Counted from the stretch's first letter, positions 38,095 to 50,200 are shown. The stretch: 64,000 nucleotides of DNA from Stercorarius parasiticus (GCA_013396915.1 VWZL01002556.1:1-64000); one strand, 5' to 3'. Notes: generated from the sequence alone by a model not told the origin. Numbers and translations: made by a program.

Positions 38095-38255
38095 GGTTTG
38101 GAGAGATGCCAGAGCCAGGCTCTTCTTGTCAGGGGGCAGGGACAAGATAAGAGGCAACAGCACTAGTTGCACCCAGGGAAATTCCCATAGACAGTAGGAA
38201 AAATATTTCCTCACAGAGGTGAACAAATCCTGGAGCAGGACCTCCATCCCTCCAC
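38095..38255 (+). mobile_element. Eroded CR1 fragment
   Basis: The stretch reading GCCAGAGCCAGGCTCTTCTT, GACAAGATAAGAGGCAACA and GTAGGAAAAATATTTCCTCA follows the 3' coding part of CR1 in the plus orientation. The CR1 tail is missing and several indels break the frame. Confidence 0.65.
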
Positions 38256-41200
38256 CCTCTCCCTTGCTCCAGCTTTGACCTATCCTAGCACCTCTCCACC
38301 TCTTCTGGTGGAGAGCGCTGCACAGCCCATCCATAGGGACAAATATCTACCTGGGCAGAAGACACAGGGCTGGGACCCCAGGGGACTTCAGTGGGTCCCT
38401 CTGCTCCTTTCAGCAGTAGGAGATAGTGAGCTCTTCCCTCTCCCCACTCCACGGTAAGAAGCAAGAGAAGACTCCATCCATGCCTCTGGCCAAGTTGCTC
38501 CATCCCTGCACTGGCACTGGAACCAGCTTCATGCATGGGGTGGTCTCCTCCATCACGAAAGCATCGCCTCAGGCCGCCGCTGTGCCATGGCAAGCCGGTG
38601 CTGTGCCGAAAGGGTTAGGCAGGGGCTGGTGGGCAGGATGAGCAGCACAAATAGGATGTGTCAGCTTAGCTTCAGTCAGCACCTGCCACCTTCTAGCACT
38701 CATGAGCTACTGGAGAGAAATCTTGTCTGGCTGAAGGGGAATTTAGGTGGCGGAGGATTACCATCAGTCATCAGCCCCAGCCTCCCTGCAGGTCTGGTGA
38801 TGCAGGCTGGCTCTGGGACCTGGTCTCCACTCAATCTCGCCAGGGTGCTGCCAAAGAGACGCCATGGGAGGGAGGATGGCAGCTCCTGGCTGCTGGTGGC
38901 CAAACTTCTAGGAGCTCCTAACCCAGGGCTGGCTCCTCCTTGGGGGCTGGCCTGACAGGACAGAGCCCCGTGCAAAGAGGAGGGCACAAGAGCAGAGCCC
39001 TGATCCACTGGCAAGGGGTGCTAGGGATGCTGCCTGACAGCAGACCCTTGCCTCCTTGCACATTCGGTGGGTTTGGCACCTACCGTGGCATGCCTGAGGG
39101 CTGGCAAGGGGTGCTGGGGGTCCCATCCTGTGGGACTCCCCTCCAGGTCCTGGTCCCCACAGCAAACATTGGGGGGTCTCCAGCCACTTTCCTGGCACAA
39201 GGAGCTCCCACCTGCTGCTGGTTCTCCACCAAAAGGAGCATCTCTGATGCTGGGAATACATCTTTCTGGGGGTACCTTAACCACCTCTGGCTGCAGGGGA
39301 CCCCACTGCCCTCCAGCTGCCCGCAGTCCCTGCCGACACATGGGCAGGAAAGAGAGACTCTGCCTCCTCCCGGCAGCTGTCTGAATGCCAAGTGGGTGAA
39401 AGCACAGCTGCTCCAGTCACCTCTGCTCCCCAGAAGGGGCTCCGGAGGGTGAGGAAAGGGGCTTTCCACTCACGTTGTGAAAAGGGAATGCGACGGGTTT
39501 CCCCCCTCAACCTCCACTGGGGTCAGTGGGATTTCGAAGAAGAGAGTGGTCATCTCCAGAGTGCATCCCTGTGGCATGCAGGGAGGTCGCCCCATCCCCC
39601 TCGCAGGGCTGAGCCTTGGGGAACAGTAGAGACAGCACAGATGGGGAAGAGGGGATGTTTCGGGGACCAGGCTCTTCAAAGGCACACACAGGCAGGGAAT
39701 GAGCAGGGGATCTGGTGCAATTTGGGAAGAGAAGAGAGCATCCTGTGCGCTGACCCATTTAAGGCTCATCCAGAGCAATTTAGGAGTGCTGGAGCTCCAG
39801 CCCTGAGGACACCACAAGCAATGTGAAGCATCCCTGAACACTGACCCCTGCAGAAACCTCAATAATGCAGTTGTTAATTAAAATTGAAACTGTGCACGGG
39901 GATGGGGGGTCCCCATGGGAAACTCAACCCATCAAAATGTAAATGGACTGTGTGAGTATCACCTCCACCCCCAGGCTCTCCTCACAGAGCACCAGCCATG
40001 CTGTCACCTTCCCGGAGGCTGCAGAAGCCCCCAGGGTGACCGCTCCCCACCAGGCTTGTGGGCTCTGGCATGCTCCCCGGGGTGCCTTGCAGTCCTCTGC
40101 TTCCCACCTCCAAGCCACGGAGCTGGAAAGGGCAAAGGGGGAATTTCAGTAAATTCCAGGCACAGCCAGTCCCTGGGGCAGGATCTGGTCTGGCTGCGTT
40201 CACCTCATTGGGAAATACTGGGCAGGCATTGCAGCTATTTCAATTTCCCTTGCATCTCCCTGCATGGGGGAGCCTCCCACACGGCTCCCATTGCAGTCCC
40301 AGTCCTGGTGTGGCATGAGGACTGGGGCCACCACCAACCCATGGGACTCAGGGCCCCACTGGATCTCCTCTAACTGAAGGAATCCGGTCAAAGTGATTTA
40401 AATAGAGTTAAGGGGAAAAAAAGCAAGCCATGACTTTGCCCAGAGGCAGCAAAGATGGTCCTGAGAATCTGGCTAAGAGGGATGCAGAAGGTGCCAATTT
40501 CTGCTCTGTTAGAGCCCATCTGTCCCTAACGCTCATTGCCTTCAGTGCCATTGGTGTTGAGGTCATCATAGGCGATGGGTAGCAGAGACAAGAACCGCTC
40601 AGATGGGTCCCACTCAACATCCTCAGGTGAGCACCCATCTCCCGGGGTCCCTGCAACACGTGTGTCCCTCATCATCATCTTTGGGCTGCACAGTTTCCCA
40701 GCCAGGTGCTTCCTGCAAATGTCCTCGGACATGCTGTGATGGCACCGAGACGTCAGTGTCCAGGTGGGATGCCCCCAGCCCTGGTTCCCCACTGTCATGC
40801 CGCCTGTCCTCTTCAGGAGTTTCAGGAAAGGATGGCTGGGGAAGAGCGTGGAGACCTGCGCAAAAAGCAGCCCATCAGCAATCTCCTTGTCATCTCCCAT
40901 GCGGCTTGGCAGGAAGGATGCCCAGTGAGGCTGTACCCCAAACTCACCTGTGGACAAAAAAGCACATAGGATAGACAAAATGCCCTGAAGGCTGCTCTCT
41001 TTCACTGCTTTGTTGGCTCTTAGGCTGACATCGAGCAGAGGATGCTGTGGGGTTCTTGGTCTGGTGCACCTCTGGGACACAGCTGACATTGGCCCCCACT
41101 GCAGGACATCCTCAGAGGTGAGCAGATGCTCCTCCATCACCCTTGGAGAGCTGCAGCTCAGGAGCAGGCCTGCAATCCCCAGCAGGGTGGGAGGCAAGCC

Positions 41201-44200
41201 AAGGGATGTGGGGGTCTGGGCAAGTGGAATGAGGACACACCAAAACCGAGGGGCTCCAGCCAGAAAAGAGAGGACAGGGGAAGCAGGGGACAAGTAGGTA
41301 GCTACATGTAGGTGAAGAAAGGGCTGAGAACTTCTAGGACAGGATGGGTGCCAAGGGAGGACTGGGAAATACCTTGGGGCAGGAAGGGTGGGAGCCCCTG
41401 TTGCCCACCAGCTGCTTCTCCACCTCTTCTCGGTTCTCAGGACCATGGCACACCCCAGGAGGGCAGCGTTGGTGGAGAGACCACCAAAAAACACGTTGAA
41501 GCTTCAGTTGGAAAACATAGGCCCCTTTAGCAGCCACTTGGCCACAGAAACAGCCCTTGGCACCCATGGAGCTGCTGCAGGGTAGCCAGCTCCTGCTTCT
41601 CAGGAATGGCACAGGGTGAAGGGATGGACCCGCGCACGCGTGTCTCAGGTGATCCACGCTGGAGCTCAGCCCGGCATCACCGCCCAGCACGCTCCGCTGC
41701 TGGCACAAGCCCGAAGCGTCGTCTGCACTGACTAATGACTTGAGCTAATCATTTGGCCTGGGTTCAAGACTTCCCTTTTCTTGGCTGCACTCTGTGGTTT
41801 CTGTCTTGCCTGGCTACTTTCTGCTGTCACCGAATCCTTTCTGCTCCAGGGTGGCCAAGCTCTTCTAACTTTTTGCTCTGCTTGACAGGGTTGCAACTTT
41901 CTTGCCTTGCCTGCAGAACGTCTTGGGGGGATGTTTACCTCTCTTGGACACCTCGGCACACGCTGCATCAATGCTGCCTTGTCTCTGCTCACGGAGCGAA
42001 GCAGCGGGTTTGCTCTGCTACGGGTACAACTGTGTGAATCCTCCTCTGCTGCACCATCTCAGAGCATCTTCTTTCCATCACTTGTCTCAGATGGGTTCCG
42101 CGGATTCAACTCCTCCATGGAGAACGGGTTTTGGCCCCTGCTGTGCTTTCCAGACCCCAGCCCACTACCTCTCCTTTCAGCCTCTGGCAGGGAATCTCCT
42201 TGGACGTGTTTTCCCTGCAGCCACCTGCCTTGCCAGCAAGAGGCTCCCACTAACCCTGACACCTCATTTTCCTTAAAAGTAGCATTCTGCAGCAATGCTG
42301 GAAGCAGTGGGCAAACACCCATGCGTGTGCAGGCACAAGCACACATTTTTGGGGCTGCATTTGTGCGTCCATGTCCGTGCTCACACGTGCGCAGGTATCA
42401 GTGCCCAAGGATTGGAGAAACCCCAGGGCTCTTCCACAAGCCCTGCTTTTAGGGTAAAATTTAGGGTAAATTAGAGCACATCCATATGCATGTTTTTTAA
42501 CCTGTCTTAGCCTAAGGCCCACCTAGCACCTGAGGGTGAAAAAACCCACCGGTGTTGTGCTTACCTCTGCAGCCACAGAGACGCCAGGATGCATTTCACG
42601 TGATGGGCCATCCGCTCATGGTTGGCTCTTTGTGGTTGCAGACATATTCATCTGGGCCTCATTTCCAGGGGGTTTTTGCAATCATTTCACAATCCCCTGA
42701 TGCGGTGGCCAGCCCAACAAGGAGTCCCATAGAAGGCAGGGACGCAGTGCACTCCAGCAAACGCAGGGCTGCCTCCAGCCCTCCCACGGCAGCCCCGGCC
42801 GGCTCCCAGTGCGCGGGTGTCAGTTCCCAGGCTCCCAGCAACGCCCAGGACAGCGCACAGCCTCATTAATAACTTGGTTTAACTCTGCTTTCCCAAAGCA
42901 GACGGGAGCACAGAGCCCCTGCTTTGAGCAAGCGGTGCTTGTTCGGGGTCAGGGTCGGAGGTGGGTGAGTGAAAAACACCCTGTATAAAACTGCTTTGTG
43001 CCCCTGTGTCTGCTGGCATCTCAGGATCTCTTGGTGGAGGTCCCAGCCCCTGCACCCCAGGGACACAGCACCTGAGGGGGGGGGTCTCTGCAACCCCAGG
43101 ACCTGAGGGGTGACGATGTGTGGGGCAGGAGAGCAGNACCCCACCACAGACCATCACAACAGCCAGAAGGAGTGAGTTTGGTTGTAAAGGATATATTTTA
43201 TTGCCTCGCATCCTGTCCAAAAGCCGGGCTGGCAGGCGGCCGCCTGCTCCCACGTGGAGGGGAGGGCAGCAGGGAGCCAGCTCAGCTCCCGTCCCATACT
43301 CGGGGACGGTATCTTGGACTTCACAGTTTCTTTACACAGCCTTAAAATAATAAACCTAAATGCCCACCTAATAAAACAATCAAGACAGATAAACCTGCTT
43401 GATAGAGGCACTCAACTACAAGCTTTACTCCAGCCAACACACAGCCTTTGCTGATACTGTTAAGCCCCGCAAATCCTATTATTGCAATTATATGACTTAA
43501 TAGACCTTTACTGACCAAAGTCCACGTCTGAGTCTCTGTAAGCAGATAGCACTGCGGCTGCGGTACAGCCTTTCAACTTGCTCCTTTCGGCATGCTGGAG
43601 GGGGTTTGCAAGCACAGGGAGATGCCATTTCCCCGCCAGCCCCTTTCCCTAGGATCTGTCCCCTCTCTACTTGCAGTCTCACCTTACGGTGTCCCCGGGT
43701 TGGTGACCTCTCATTTTGCTAAAGGTTTGGGATAGAGCCGCTCTCAAACGGCTGCAGCATGTCTGCGATGGGTTTTGCAAAGTCTTCTGTTTCCCCACCT
43801 GCACAGCCTCACGTGCAGCCTTCACTATGTGGGCTTTTCAGACTTGGGAAGAAAGTGTATGAGCGTTTCCTTTTTTTTTCCCCAGAAAATTAGGTATTTG
43901 GCTTAATAATGTCTGAATCTCTGACAACAGCAAAACCAAGGGAGATAAATGGGTATAATTCCATTAAAATGAACAATTTGTTCTGATTTCATTGAAATTT
44001 TGTACCTAAAAAAAAAATCAAAAAAAACCCACAGGGACAAATCCTGGCTCTCTTCCTCCAAACTACACTGCAACAGCGCGCTATAGAAGCCAAAGGGAAA
44101 GCCTAGAAGAGCCCAGACATACAGCTACATTGTCACCCCCGCTGTCCCCAAACTCTCCATCTCCAATGCTGTTAATTGCCCTGCGAGGAAGCACCCAGCA

Positions 44201-44300
44201 AGCAGCCCAGGCAGGACCATGGGGACATGGGACCTGCCTGGCACCCCACAGCCCTGCAAGCCAAAAAGGAGCAAACGAGTGAGAGGGAAATTAAAGGCAG
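38256..44300. other. Intergenic DNA between CCL19 and CCL21
   Basis: No gene is supported. It includes a 322-codon minus-strand open frame (40526-41494) of unknown meaning, an N at 43137, and A/T-rich patches at 43185-43500 and 43870-44030. Confidence 0.55.
43137..43137. other. Ambiguous base (N)
   Basis: Single undetermined base in intergenic DNA, close to a G-run at 43077-43084. Confidence 0.95.
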
Positions 44301-44306
44301 CCATCA

Positions 44307-44312
44307 TTTATT
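44307..44312 (-). promoter_or_regulatory. CCL21: Candidate CCL21 polyadenylation signal
   Basis: AATAAA on the minus strand, 750 nt past the CCL21 stop, in an A/T-rich patch. Another candidate sits at about 43195. Neither can be chosen without transcript data. Confidence 0.4.
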
Positions 44313-45061
44313 TGGTAGAAAAATAAAAGCAATCTTCCAGAAAAGCCAGCCTGCAGCATAAAGGGTACTCTGTGAAGCACAAGGAGCCAGAAGTAGGGCC
44401 CTCCAGGAAGAATGAATGAAAGCGCAGTCTTTAAATATAAATACAAAGGTATAAACCCCCCGCTCCCCGAAAAAAAAAATTCACAGGAAAAGCTGCCATC
44501 CTGCCAAGCTACAGAAATCCCCTCTGGCAGGAAGGCTGCCCACTTTCCCCCTGGGGCCGCGGCTCAGCTGCCATGTGGGTCCAGGTCCCCACTGGCGTGG
44601 CCATGGGACAAGAAAGGACCTGGGAGCCCCCCTCTGCCAAGAGCACACAGCTGGTGCTGGGGTCCCAGCTGGGGGGATCTCTGCAGCAGGCACAGCAGCG
44701 CCGAGGGGGCTGCGGAGCAGAGGGCAGACCCCCCAGCCAGCCCCATCCTCGCCCCGGGGCCATTGGGTGGGTGGGTTGTCTGTGGATATCCATTGCCGGG
44801 CGGTGGGTCGGTCATCGGTGGGGAAGGCAATCCGTCCTAGGGGAGAGGAGCGCAAGGAGGGGGCAGTGAGGTGGGGAGGGTCTCAGCAAGAGCACCCACC
44901 CGAGCTCAGGGGGCTGTTCCCTTGCATGACATGCTTTGCCCATCCCCAAGCATCGCCTTGCACCAGCAGCTCCAGCTTCCCATGGCGAAGGATCTGGGAT
45001 GGGGGTCAGCACCACCACCCCATCACCCTGCTCCCCCCACACCAACCTCTTCAGGCCTAAC

Positions 45062-45233
45062 TTAGACCCGCTGCCGCTTCTGCCGCTTGGGTCTGCCCCC
45101 GGGACGTGGGGACTGTCCCTTCTTCTTCTCCTTCTTGTCGTTCTTCACCTTCTTGTCCAGGTGCTGCATCAGCTTCTGGACAGCGGGGTCGGTGGGAGAG
45201 GCGCAGATTTTCTTGTTCTTCTTGGTGATAAAC
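45062..45233 (-). CDS. CCL21: CCL21 exon 3: fourth cysteine, helix and basic tail
   Basis: The exon starts after acceptor CCTCAG and completes the split Val codon, giving VFITKKNKKICASP. It continues without an intron through the helix and a Lys/Arg-rich end to TAA at 45062-45064. The tail contains runs such as KNDKKEKKKG and RPKRQKRQR. Confidence 0.92.
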
Positions 45234-46089
45234 CTGAGGGTGCAGGCAGAAAGGTTTAGTGGGGGGGTGGGCAGTGGGGAGGACATGGGCTGGGAGGGCC
45301 TGTCTGGAGCCAGACTGCTCAGGGTGGTCCTGACCGCAGCTGGGTACTCACACGACAGAACGCAGCAAACATCCCGACTCGGATCCCTGGAGGATGTAGG
45401 ACTTCACCAAGCTCCTGGGGATGGCAGCCTGGCTGTTCTTCAAGCAGCAGTCCGAGGCCGAGCTGCCGATGCCTGGGGACAAGGCGGGTACGTGGGATTT
45501 TGGTCCCTCACCGAGCCAGGGCACCTTCCCAGCCCCAGGGGAGCACAGGACGGCCAGCTGACGGCACAGGGCTTACTTGGTGTCATTCATGGGAGAGATG
45601 CTGGGGCAGCACGTGAGGGTGGGAGCTCTCAACCCCAGTACCCAGTTGCAGCTCAGACCCTGCCCCGCACATATGTGACACTAATTTCACTGCCAGCAGA
45701 GGGGAAACTGAGGCAGAGATGGGCTCCTTGCCAAGGGGCAGAACCTCGTTTTCCTGCCTGCGCCTGCGGTGTTGGATTTCTGCTGCCCCAACACCCACGT
45801 GGACACACACACGTGGGCTCCCAAGACAAGCAACCACTGGAAGCCAACGCCGCACACCAACCAGATGCGCACACACACACACAGAGGACTGCACTCCAAA
45901 CCCCACAGCCCCAGCCATGCACACACGCAAAACACCCCCCAGCACCCTGCATAGACCCCGCCGAGCACCCATCCCCTGCCCCATGCCACCACGGGCGGGC
46001 AGGAGGGCTTGGTGCCCCTCACCTTGAGCCTTGGCGATGAGGAGGGTAGCAGCCAGCAGCAGCAGGGGCAGGAGGAGGCGCAGAGCCAT
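45062..46089 (-). CDS. CCL21: C-C motif chemokine 21 (CCR7 ligand with basic tail; 3 exons)
   Basis: On the minus strand the exons are 46089-46023, 45472-45352 and 45233-45062. They total 360 nt, 119 codons plus TAA, with GT/AG introns in phases 1 and 2. The signal peptide is a Leu-rich leader of about 22 residues (MALRLLLPLLLL start). The mature part begins SSASDCCLKNSQ with the CC pair at Cys31/32, then Cys57 and Cys73, followed by the helix AVQKLMQHLDK. About 28 further residues form a Lys/Arg-rich tail. The DCCL start, the LMQHLDK helix and the long basic extension identify CCL21 rather than CCL19. The tail of this family binds glycosaminoglycans and holds the chemokine on lymphatic and stromal surfaces. 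Unlike mammalian CCL21, the tail here has no cysteine. CCL19 lies downstream on the same strand. Confidence 0.92.
45352..45472 (-). CDS. CCL21: CCL21 exon 2: CC motif to third cysteine
   Basis: The exon is 121 nt, with acceptor CCCCAG and donor GTGAGT. It contains SDCCLKNSQAAIPRSLVKSY and the third cysteine in SGCLLR. The exon ends within a Val codon, as in CCL19. Confidence 0.92.
45868..45883 (+). repeat. Short CA microsatellite in CCL21 intron 1
   Basis: A run of about seven CA dinucleotides inside the first intron of CCL21. Other short CA stretches lie within 150 bp. Confidence 0.8.
46023..46089 (-). CDS. CCL21: CCL21 exon 1: signal peptide
   Basis: The exon holds 22 codons plus one base, from ATG at 46087-46089 to a GTGAGG donor. 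It encodes a strongly hydrophobic leader ending AKAQ, with cleavage likely near residues 22-23. Confidence 0.88.
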
Positions 46090-46155
46090 GGTGGGTGCTG
46101 AGCCGGGCAAAGCTGGGGAGCAGGACGCGAACTGCTGCCTTGTGCCGAGGCTGCT

Positions 46156-46189
46156 CCTATTTATCTCCGAACGCTTTGCTTTCATTTTC
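46156..46189 (-). promoter_or_regulatory. CCL21: CCL21 core promoter: TATA box and interferon-response-like element
   Basis: The minus strand reads GATAAATAGG (TATA core at 46158-46165), about 70 bp before the ATG. GAAAATGAAAG lies at 46179-46189, 13 bp further upstream. The arrangement matches the CCL19 promoter. A start site near 46130 and a short 5' UTR are expected. Confidence 0.75.
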
Positions 46190-46199
46190 GGCCAGCCTG

Positions 46200-46764
46200 G
46201 CAGGCAGCCCACCAGCCGGCCGAGGGCTGGGTGATGGAGAAGCGGGAGGGTGGGGGATTCCTGTAAGCTGTGACCCCCCCCTTTACAGACGCGTCCTGTC
46301 TTGTTCCCAGCTGCCCATCACGGCACGGGGTGCCAGGTGGGGGGCACACTGGAGGCAGGGCCCCCATCATGGCTAGATGAGTTTGTAGGCTCCTGTTTCC
46401 TATCCGGTCCCTCAGCCTGCCACTACCTGCTCTCCATGGGTCAGGTGTTGCTGCTTGCCTGTTTGCTTCCCAGACAGGGACCCTGGCAGGTGGCCAAGCC
46501 ATTAGGGAAACCAAGGATTCAATCTGTTTTGCTTCCCCACCTCGTGCTTCGCTCCCGAGCTGAACCACCCACCCCATGCAGGTGAGAAGGGTCTCAGGGT
46601 GACCCCAGATCCCAGCCCCCTGAGTCCCCATCCCTGTCCAGCTGCCTCGAGGGCCTCCTCCAAGAGCTGAACACGTCTGTAGGGCTGAGAGATGCAGGGG
46701 ATGGACTGCAAATGGGGCTGGGGGTGGTGGCACAGCCCACCGTGCATGGGTGCTCATGCTAAAT
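46200..46764. other. Upstream flank of CCL21
   Basis: Unique DNA between the CCL21 promoter and the first CR1 relic. No coding exon is seen. Confidence 0.5.
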
Positions 46765-47090
46765 TGTTGGGAGCTGAGGATGAGTGTGGACCTCGACCAG
46801 CTAGAGGAATGGGCTGATGGGAACTTCCTGAGGTTCAACGCAGACAAAATATGAAGTCCAGCAGGTGGGACTGTGTGACCCCATGCAGACATATAGGTTG
46901 GGCATGGATGGCAGGACAGGGGCTATGCAGAAGTGGACCTGGAGGAACTGAGGAGGAGCCCTTGGGGCACCCTGGTGGTGGCAAAGGCCACCCAAAGAGA
47001 CAGTCACATGGCTGGACCAAGCCCTGAGCAACTTAGTGAAACACTGGTCCTGCTCTGAGCAGGGGATGGCCAAAGACCTCCACACTTCCA
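46765..47090 (+). mobile_element. CR1 relic with internal deletion (plus orientation)
   Basis: The start encodes a broken piece of the CR1 reverse transcriptase region (DLDQLEEWADGNF, FNADK, then a stop). After a gap the CR1 3' region appears (CCCTGAGCAACTTAGTG, CTGAGCAGGGGATGG). The copy is old and disrupted. Confidence 0.75.
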
Positions 47091-47109
47091 TGCAATTGCG
47101 AAGATATGG

Positions 47110-47265
47110 TCTGAAAGAGATCAAGGATGGAGGTTTCACAACCACTTTGGGCAACCTGTTCCAGTGCTTGAAGTGTTCTCATGTTGAAAACATTTTCCCC
47201 GCTATTTAATTGGAAATTCCCTTGATGCATCCAGTGCCACTGCCTCTCACCCTGACCCAGGGCCC
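47110..47265 (-). mobile_element. CR1 relic (minus orientation)
   Basis: The stretch CACTTTGGGCAACCTGTTCC followed by AGTGCTTGAAGTGTTCTC is the reverse strand of the CR1 3' coding end. It lies tail to tail with the plus-strand relic just before it. Confidence 0.7.
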
Positions 47266-50200
47266 CTCTGAGAAGAGCTGGACAACAATGTCTCTCCAGC
47301 CCCCCCAAGCAACCAGGAAGGAGCCCCCTTTGCCGTCCCATCCCCACCTTCACCATCCCACCACTCACAGCCCCTCTCTGCCTGCCCTGGCCTTCAGCTC
47401 TTCGGCCAGCCCCGCTCCCACTGCTCGGTCACCCATCTCCCAGGAGCCCCAATGGATCGCAGAGGTGTCATGGGGTCTCCCTGATACCAGTGGGGGCCGA
47501 ACCCCTTCCCTGACCCCACTGCCTGCAGTCTGGGGTGCAGTCCCAGGACTTTTCACTAGTTCCTGATAAGGACCCTCATAAACAGTTACCAAGGGCAATG
47601 AGTAACCCAGGGGGAGACCAAAGTCCCGGCTGATGTAGAAAGCAGAGCCACGATAAGATGCCCAGGCCCTTGCTCCCCTCAGCATGGAGGGGGCAACCAA
47701 TGCTGGCGCGATGGTGGGGGAGCTCACCAACAACTGCCCTGCAGCCTTCTTTTGGGCAAAGAGACCAGCAAGCTGCAGTGGCTTGCTGCCTTCCTTGGGG
47801 AGAAGTTGGGTCTGCCTGGGGCAGAGTGGAATCCAGGGCTGCGCTCCTGTGGCTTCCCCCATCACCTGTGCAGAAGAGAAAGGGAGATCCCATGCTGGGG
47901 GGTACCCATGTGCCCAGCGCCCAGATGGGGGGAGGCAGCTCCCCACACACCCATGCAGCACCGAGGTGGACGTGGTCTCAGGCAGCAACCCCTGGGGCAT
48001 GTGGCAGGCATAGGCCACGGGCAGCAGCGGGCTGCATCTCCCCAGGCTGCCTGGCAGGATTATTGTGAATTGGACCCTGGAGGTGTCCTATGTGCTGTCA
48101 CCCATCCCTCCAACATCAAAATACCAGTGGCATCAGGACAGGGCAGGAAAATGAGAGCCACGCTGGCTCTTACCACCTTTCCAGCCTTTATTTGTGCAAC
48201 GCCTCCAGGCAGCAATGCCCACCTGAGCACCTAGATGAACCCTTGCCCTTGACACACCTGGGACACTGTCCCACAGCAGATCCGTGTGCTGGAGAAGCTG
48301 AGGAAGCACTGATCCTGTAGCCATCCACCCCAGTGAAGTGTCTCCTAGAGCCTATGTGGTATGTGGACAAGGGACGTGGATGGAGGGGACACATGTCACA
48401 GGTTCCCTCCAGCATGGACTGGTCCATCCCAGGGGTCCCTCCACTCCTGAAAGAGTCCAGGAGAGCTCTGTGGTCCCAGTGTGGAGCCCAGTTCCCTTCC
48501 TTGCCCAGCCCCAGCCCCAGCAGGCGCCTGGAAAGTCCCTGGCTCTCTGCGTGTTTTCAAGACACTGCAGCAGCATCCTCTGGCCAGATGCCAGTCCCAA
48601 ATATGGTCTGAGCTGCTGAGGAGGGTCAGGGCACACGTTCCCTTCACAGGCATCAATCTTTGGCAAGTCTCTAGTTGCTGCAATTTGCACCCTGAAGAAA
48701 GTGGCCGTCTGAGCAGACCCTCACTCCCGTCCCTCCAGGGAGGGTGGATTGGAGAGGACGCAGGAGGGAACAAGCGAAGGGCAGGGGTACTTGGCCATTG
48801 CTCTGGCCAAGCAATGCACCTGCGTGCCTGATCAGCAGGACCCCATGGAAACTGGCGTGGAGGTCTGCACCCCATCTCCCCTCCTGCCTCCCTTCCCTCA
48901 GAGCCCCCAGTTCACTCCTTCCTCCCCAGGTGCCTTCCTCGCTCTGTCACCTGTTCCCCCAGCCTAGGAAGAAAGCAGGGCGCTTCTGGCAATGAGAGAG
49001 GGGTGAGCATCCCTGTTTACAGGGGTGTCACAAGGCAGACCGAGCTTTAGGGATACAGAGGAATGGCTGGGGGTGGAGTGTGCAGGCAAGGCTTTTTAGG
49101 ACTCTCCAACACCAACAGCCTCCAACAGCCACTCTGACCAGGCACAATTTCTTGCACGCGCCCACATAAACACATTTCTCACCAGCGTGGGCTCCTGCAG
49201 CCACCAGCCTTTTCCCAGAGCTAAGAGGTGCAGGATGGAGGCAGACACAGGAGACCTCCAGGCTGCAGGAAGAGGGGAGGATGTCCTAGGCAGAGACTAT
49301 GGTTTTTGCACACCGAGTGTGCAAAACCAGTGGGACCATAGCAAAGGTCACCCAACCGCCTTGCTTGTGAGCCTTTCCCAGGCAGCATCAGAGGCTGGAG
49401 TTCGCCTACGAATTACTTCCCTGGCTTCCAGCGTCGCATTTTCCTGGCATCTCATCCCATAATGCCAGGAGATCCTCTGTCTGATGACCCCTCAGCACTC
49501 TGCTCACCCAGCCCTAGGCTGCCCTGTCTCTGTCCTGCTTAACCAGACAGCAGGGTCTGCTCCCTGAGTGGCTTGGGGCTGGGAGCAGAGGCTCCTTGGG
49601 TACACACACGGACCGAAGGCATTGAGGGGAGCCAACCAGGGGGACTGGGAATTTCCAAATCTTTCCGGATCGTGCCTCCAAGTTAAATTCACTGCTAACA
49701 GGAACAGGGTCGCACAGCTCAGCTCAACCCGCTGACCAGCAAATTCCTTCCTGCAGAGGCCCCGATTCCCAGGACCCAGCACCGAGGTAGTTTGCAAAGC
49801 CCAGCATGGAAAACCCCCAAGGCTGGGAAAGGGAGTGGGCTGCCTGCCAGGCACACCGTATAGAAGCGCCCTATAGCAAAACGGTCCTCGGGAAGTGGGA
49901 AAGAATTGCTGGAAGCTGGTGGCACACAAGCCGAGCAGGATCCCTTGCTGGCTGCCGCGCCGTCCCTGGGTGTTCAGCGAGGCTGATGGGAAGAGCGGGA
50001 TGAACACAGCATGCTGGGAAGGGCAGGGAAGCAGCTCCCCAAGTGTTCCCTCCCAGTGCACGGCTGCTGGAGCCGGCTGGGCTTGGAGAGGGTCTTTGAC
50101 CAGGAGAAGTTTTCCCCCTGCCACACACCCCCCAGGTAGAAATTTGGTTTTCCAGCTGGATGTGGATGCAAGGAGTTAACCCTTTGGTTGCTGTCATGGC

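Noticed and set aside
45087..46040. 317-codon plus-strand frame over CCL21
   Set aside because: It is antisense to the three CCL21 exons and both introns. The minus-strand exons have splice sites and chemokine cysteines.
49647..49656. GGGAATTTCC, a perfect NF-kB-type site
   Set aside because: It lies 3.5 kb from the CCL21 start and a 10-base match is expected by chance at this scale. Nothing links it to the gene.
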